Both the position numbers and the translations under genes were made by a program. Under the pieces are notes generated by a model. That model was not told where the DNA came from. It saw only the letters and a list, made by a program, of their open reading frames with translations, and did not search any database. From an uncultured Opitutia bacterium (GTDB lineage Bacteria > Verrucomicrobiota > Verrucomicrobiia > Opitutales > UBA953), in assembly GCA_903829855.1 (NCBI GenBank), contig CAIKRN010000005.1:1-17245 (forward strand): a stretch of 17,245 bases of DNA, written 5' to 3'. Shown here piece after piece: positions 14,785 through 17,245 of the stretch. Positions within the stretch are counted from its first letter, which is position 1. Each line of letters starts with the position of its first letter.

Positions 14785-15552
14785 ATGGCCCTGCTTCGTA
14801 TCGCCGACCGCACCTTCACCTCGCGCCTCTTCACGGGCACGGGTAAGTATGCCTCGGCCGAACAGCTTCGGGCCGTGCTCGATGCGTGCGGTGCCGAGGT
14901 CGTTACGATGGCCATCAAGCGCGTCCGTTTCGGCGCCAAGGATGATGGCATCCTTTCCGCGCTCGATCCGCAGAAGCATCTCATTCTCCCCAATACCTCG
15001 GGCGTCCGGACGGCCAAGGAGGCCATCTTCGCCGCCGAGCTCGCCCGCGAGGCGCTCGGCACTTCTTGGCTGAAGCTGGAAATCCACCCCGACCCGAAGT
15101 ATCTGATGCCGGATCCGGTAGAGACTCTCGAGGCCTGCCGCGAACTCGTGAAGAAGGGCTTTACGGTTCTGCCCTATATCCATGCCGACCCGGTCCTCGC
15201 GAAGCGCCTCGAAGAAGTCGGTGCCGCCGCGGTCATGCCGCTCGGTGCACCCATTGGTTCTAATCGCGGCCTGCTCTCGCGCGATTTCCTCCGCATCATC
15301 ATCGAACAGGCCCGCGTGCCGGTGATTATTGATGCCGGCTTAGGTGCACCTTCACACGCGGCTGAAGCGCTCGAACTGGGTGCCGATGCGGTGTTGGTAA
15401 ATACGGCGATCGCTTCTTCGGGCGACCCTGTCGCGATGGGTCGTGCCTTTCGCCTGGCGGTCGAAGCGGGTCGTCTCGCCCGTGAAGCCGGGCTGGGTGC
15501 CGGCTCCGACAAAGCCGAGCCGACCTCACCCCTTACGGGTTTTCTAGACTGA
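14785..15552 (+). CDS. thiG: Thiazole synthase
   Basis: This 255-residue TIM-barrel enzyme builds the thiazole phosphate of thiamine from 1-deoxyxylulose 5-phosphate, dehydroglycine and ThiS thiocarboxylate. Family features are IADRTFTSRLFTGTGKY near the start, LILPNTSGVRTAKEA at 66-80, the Schiff-base lysine K97 in WLKLEIHPDPKYLMPDP, VMPLGAPIGSNRGL at 150-163, and VIIDAGLGAPSHAAEALELG at 180-199. Length is normal. I chose ATG 14785; GTG 14773 in the same frame would add four residues. AGGAGG at 14739-14744 is too far upstream to serve either start. The 55-base gap after thiE is the largest in the cluster and holds only a weak 5-base-pair hairpin. tlyA follows after 4 bases. Confidence 0.96.
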   Translation: MALLRIADRTFTSRLFTGTGKYASAEQLRAVLDACGAEVVTMAIKRVRFGAKDDGILSALDPQKHLILPNTSGVRTAKEAIFAAELAREALGTSWLKLEIHPDPKYLMPDPVETLEACRELVKKGFTVLPYIHADPVLAKRLEEVGAAAVMPLGAPIGSNRGLLSRDFLRIIIEQARVPVIIDAGLGAPSHAAEALELGADAVLVNTAIASSGDPVAMGRAFRLAVEAGRLAREAGLGAGSDKAEPTSPLTGFLD

Positions 15553-15556
15553 TCTA

Positions 15557-16312
15557 ATGGCCGCCAAGCCCGGCAGAATCCGCGCCGACGAACTGCTGCT
15601 GAAGCTGTCACTGGCCCCGACGCGTTCGGTCGCGCAGGCGCTCATCCTAGCCGGCAAGGTGCGCTCCGGCCCAGATGCGGTCGTCAATAAGCCTTCGCAA
15701 TCGTTCCCCGAAGATGCAGTGCTGATCGTCGACCAGCCTCCACGCTTCGTCTCGCGCGGCGGCGAGAAGCTTGAAGGCGCTCTCGATCATTTTAAGATTT
15801 CCGTCGAGGGTCTCCACGGCCTCGACATCGGCGCCTCGACCGGTGGTTTCACCGACTGCTTGCTCCAGCGCGGCGTCGTCAGCATGACGTGCGTCGACGT
15901 CGGGACGGCTCAGCTCCATTCGAAACTCCGCACGGATCCGCGCATCAAGAACCTCGAGAAGTTCAACGCCCGGGAAATCAACACCGTCGAGCTACCGCAC
16001 CGGACCTACGGGATCGTGGTCATGGATCTCTCGTTCATCTCCTTGCGGCTAGTTCTGCCGGCCGCCTGGGAGCGGACAGGGAAGGGCGGGCATCTGATCG
16101 CGCTCATCAAGCCGCAGTTCGAGGCGACGCGGGCTGAGGCCGACAAGGCACAAGGGATCATCAAGGACCCAGTCATCCATGCCCGCGTGGTCGATGGCCT
16201 GACCGCCTCCATTCAGTCACTTCCCGGCGCCCAGGTCCTCGGGGTGATTCCCTCGCCGATCGAAGGCCGGGATGGTAACAAAGAGTTCCTGATCGCGGTC
16301 AAAAGGGCCTAA
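15557..16312 (+). CDS. tlyA: TlyA-family rRNA 2'-O-methyltransferase
   Basis: This 251-residue protein has an N-terminal S4 RNA-binding domain (about residues 8-65) and an FtsJ/RrmJ-like methyltransferase domain. The SAM-binding loop is LDIGASTGGFTD at 89-100. The K-D-K-E tetrad is visible as K71 (SRGGEKLEGAL), D157 (VVMDLSFISL), K185 (LIKPQFE) and E243 (GNKEFL). In mycobacteria TlyA methylates 16S and 23S rRNA riboses and affects capreomycin sensitivity; the older name hemolysin A is misleading. It follows thiG by 4 bases, so it is probably expressed with the thiamine cluster, with no obvious functional link. I see no proper terminator after the stop: a T-run occurs at 16340-16344, but no adjacent hairpin closes on it. 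Confidence 0.95.
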   Translation: MAAKPGRIRADELLLKLSLAPTRSVAQALILAGKVRSGPDAVVNKPSQSFPEDAVLIVDQPPRFVSRGGEKLEGALDHFKISVEGLHGLDIGASTGGFTDCLLQRGVVSMTCVDVGTAQLHSKLRTDPRIKNLEKFNAREINTVELPHRTYGIVVMDLSFISLRLVLPAAWERTGKGGHLIALIKPQFEATRAEADKAQGIIKDPVIHARVVDGLTASIQSLPGAQVLGVIPSPIEGRDGNKEFLIAVKRA

Positions 16313-16325
16313 AAGGGCTAGAGGT

Positions 16326-16464
16326 GGTAGGGCTAGGGGTTTTTAGAAAAGAGCCAAATTACTGTTATTTCCTTCATTTCTCCCCCTGCCCCTACCCCTG
16401 CGCCTGTGGCGTACCCCCATTTCTCCTTGCCCTCGGCCCACCTCCGCTTACTTCCAAACCTCCC
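16326..16464 (+). promoter_or_regulatory. Leader of rpsR with candidate stem and hairpin
   Basis: The 152 bases between tlyA and rpsR are sharply skewed: purine-rich first, then strongly pyrimidine-rich. Bases 16326-16339 (GGTAGGGCTAGGGG) can pair with 16383-16396 (CCCCTGCCCCTACC) as a 14-position stem with one C-C mismatch and one U-G wobble, enclosing 43 bases. Directly after it, TGCGCC TGT GGCGTA (16399-16413) forms a 6-base-pair hairpin. The region could be an rpsR leader with a control element, or simply skewed sequence that pairs by chance. No promoter was recognised. Confidence 0.3.
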
Positions 16465-16659
16465 ATGACTACCGAAGGTAAGCTCAAGCGTTCCCGCAAC
16501 CCCCTTGATTTCGATTTCACCGAACCCGAGGCTCTGTCGCGCTACGTCACCGAGACGGGCAAGATTCTGCCCCGCAAGCTGTCCGGCCTCACCGCCCGCC
16601 AGCAGCGTTATATTGCCCGTGCCGTTAAGCGCGCCCGCAATATGATCACGATGAAGTAA
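16465..16659 (+). CDS. rpsR: Small ribosomal subunit protein bS18
   Basis: This 64-residue basic protein binds 16S rRNA beside bS6 in the small-subunit platform. It matches bS18 from residue 12 on: NPLDFDFTEPEALSRYVTE, then TGKILPRKLSGLTARQQRYI, then ARAVKRARNMITMK. These parallel the family motifs for the ETGKI helix start, the LTxRQQR turn and the AIKRAR C-terminal helix. No cysteines are present, so it is a zinc-free form. I start at ATG 16465, because the longer frame from 16324 translates the leader. In many bacteria rpsR lies between rpsF and rplI; here none of rpsF, ssb or rplI is adjacent, and the gene has its own terminator. The start is preceded by ACCTCCC, not a Shine-Dalgarno site. 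Confidence 0.95.
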   Translation: MTTEGKLKRSRNPLDFDFTEPEALSRYVTETGKILPRKLSGLTARQQRYIARAVKRARNMITMK

Positions 16660-16682
16660 TCGTCCTCGCGACGACTTCCCCG

Positions 16683-16709
16683 GGCCGCCTCTTGAGGCGG
16701 CCTTTTTGT
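16683..16709 (+). terminator. Rho-independent terminator after rpsR
   Basis: A perfect 8-base-pair stem (GGCCGCCT 16683-16690 with AGGCGGCC 16695-16702, loop CTTG) is followed by TTTTTGTT. It begins 24 bases after the bS18 stop and would isolate rpsR from the TsaC/Sua5 gene. Confidence 0.9.
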
Positions 16710-16796
16710 TGGGAGCGTAGGAGGTTGCCCCTGAGGCGCCTTCACCGTAAATCAAACGAGACTTTCCGACCGGTTCCGCCTACCTTCATTTCCCCT

Positions 16797-17245
16797 TTGT
16801 CCGCGCCCCTTCCCAGTCTGCTGACCGCCACCGAACTTCCTCGGGCGGCCGAGTTATTGCGTCAGGGCGAGTGTGTGGCTTTACCCACCGAGACGGTCTA
16901 TGGCCTCGCGGCTGATGCCCTCAATGAGCGCGCCCTTGCCCAGGTCTTCACCATCAAGGGCCGACCGTTACTTGATCCGCTCATCGTGCACGTGCTCGAT
17001 CTCGCGGGGCTCGCTGAAGTCGCCGAGCCGGATCCGCGTCTCGCAAAAATCGCCCACCTTTGGCCCGGCCCGCTCACGGTGGTACTGCGCCGCAAAGCCG
17101 TCGTACCCGATCTCGTCACCGCCGGTAAGGATACGGTGGCCGTCCGCATTCCTGCCCACCCGCTATTCCGCGAGGTACTTCGCCTCGCCGCTCGCCCGCT
17201 CGCCGCACCGAGCGCTAATCCTTTTGGCTACGTGAGTCCCACGAA
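16797..17245 (+). CDS. tsaC: TsaC/Sua5/YrdC-type threonylcarbamoyl-AMP synthase, N-terminal part (cut by window edge)
   Basis: I translated this by hand. The frame is open from a TTG at 16797 to the window edge (149 codons) and carries the whole set of YrdC-domain motifs. These are ALPTETVYGLAADAL at residues 28-42, FTIKGRPLLDPLIVH at 51-65, LWPGPLTVVLRRK at 88-100, VAVRIPAHP near 114-122, and LAAPSANPFGYVSPT at 135-149. The enzyme makes threonylcarbamoyl-AMP from threonine, bicarbonate and ATP for the t6A37 modification of ANN-reading tRNAs. No ATG is available in frame, so the TTG start is the best guess (CTG at 16818 is the other candidate). Whether it is the short TsaC or the long Sua5 form cannot be told here. 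It lies 87 bases after the rpsR terminator. Confidence 0.9.
   Translation, partial: MSAPLPSLLTATELPRAAELLRQGECVALPTETVYGLAADALNERALAQVFTIKGRPLLDPLIVHVLDLAGLAEVAEPDPRLAKIAHLWPGPLTVVLRRKAVVPDLVTAGKDTVAVRIPAHPLFREVLRLAARPLAAPSANPFGYVSPT

Noticed and set aside
16303..16344. AGGGC(C)TA repeats and TTTTT after tlyA as a terminator or repeat array
   Set aside because: The repeats are few and imperfect, and no inverted repeat lies next to the T-run, so neither a terminator nor an array is supported.

Overview
This is a GC-rich, gene-dense bacterial window that reads as ordinary chromosome. The cell is Gram-negative: there are signal peptides, two lipoproteins, a small outer-membrane beta-barrel and a complete TolC-type tripartite pump. 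The combination of a short bS18, a thiS / ThiE-like / thiE / thiG cluster, paired secreted xylan-esterase-like hydrolases and a near-absence of Shine-Dalgarno sites suggests Verrucomicrobiota, perhaps class Opitutae. That assignment is inference; there is no rRNA or other decisive marker here. No tRNA, rRNA, insertion sequence, phage gene or CRISPR array was seen, and no gene-free stretch exceeds 300 bases.

Layout. (1) Positions 1-1302, minus strand: folB, folK and the N-terminal part of comEC, with overlapping ends. Two steps of folate synthesis are followed by a DNA-uptake channel gene. (2) Positions 1422-5448, plus strand: carB (carbamoyl-phosphate synthase large chain, with no carA nearby), then an exported FKBP-type prolyl isomerase, closed by a strong UUCG-loop terminator. 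(3) Positions 5528-11892, plus strand: six nearly contiguous genes. They encode a TolC-like outer-membrane protein, a HlyD/MacA-like adaptor, an ABC ATPase, a MacB-like permease, and two tandem paralogous exported alpha/beta hydrolases. A bidirectional terminator follows.

(4) Positions 11962-13139, minus strand: a cyclophilin lipoprotein, then a small outer-membrane barrel protein. (5) Positions 13228-16312, plus strand: thiS, a degenerate ThiE/TenI-like gene, thiE, thiG and tlyA. This covers the thiazole sulfur carrier, the thiazole synthase and the step joining thiazole to pyrimidine, with an rRNA methyltransferase gene at the end. No TPP riboswitch is visible ahead of thiS. (6) Positions 16326-17245: an rpsR gene standing alone behind a leader able to form a long stem, its terminator, and the start of a TsaC/Sua5 gene cut by the window edge.

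No clearly new defence or mobile system was found. The best leads are the divergent ThiE paralogue inside the thiamine cluster, the two esterase paralogues sent to different destinations and attached to an efflux operon, the Shine-Dalgarno-poor translation starts, and the possible rpsR leader structure.
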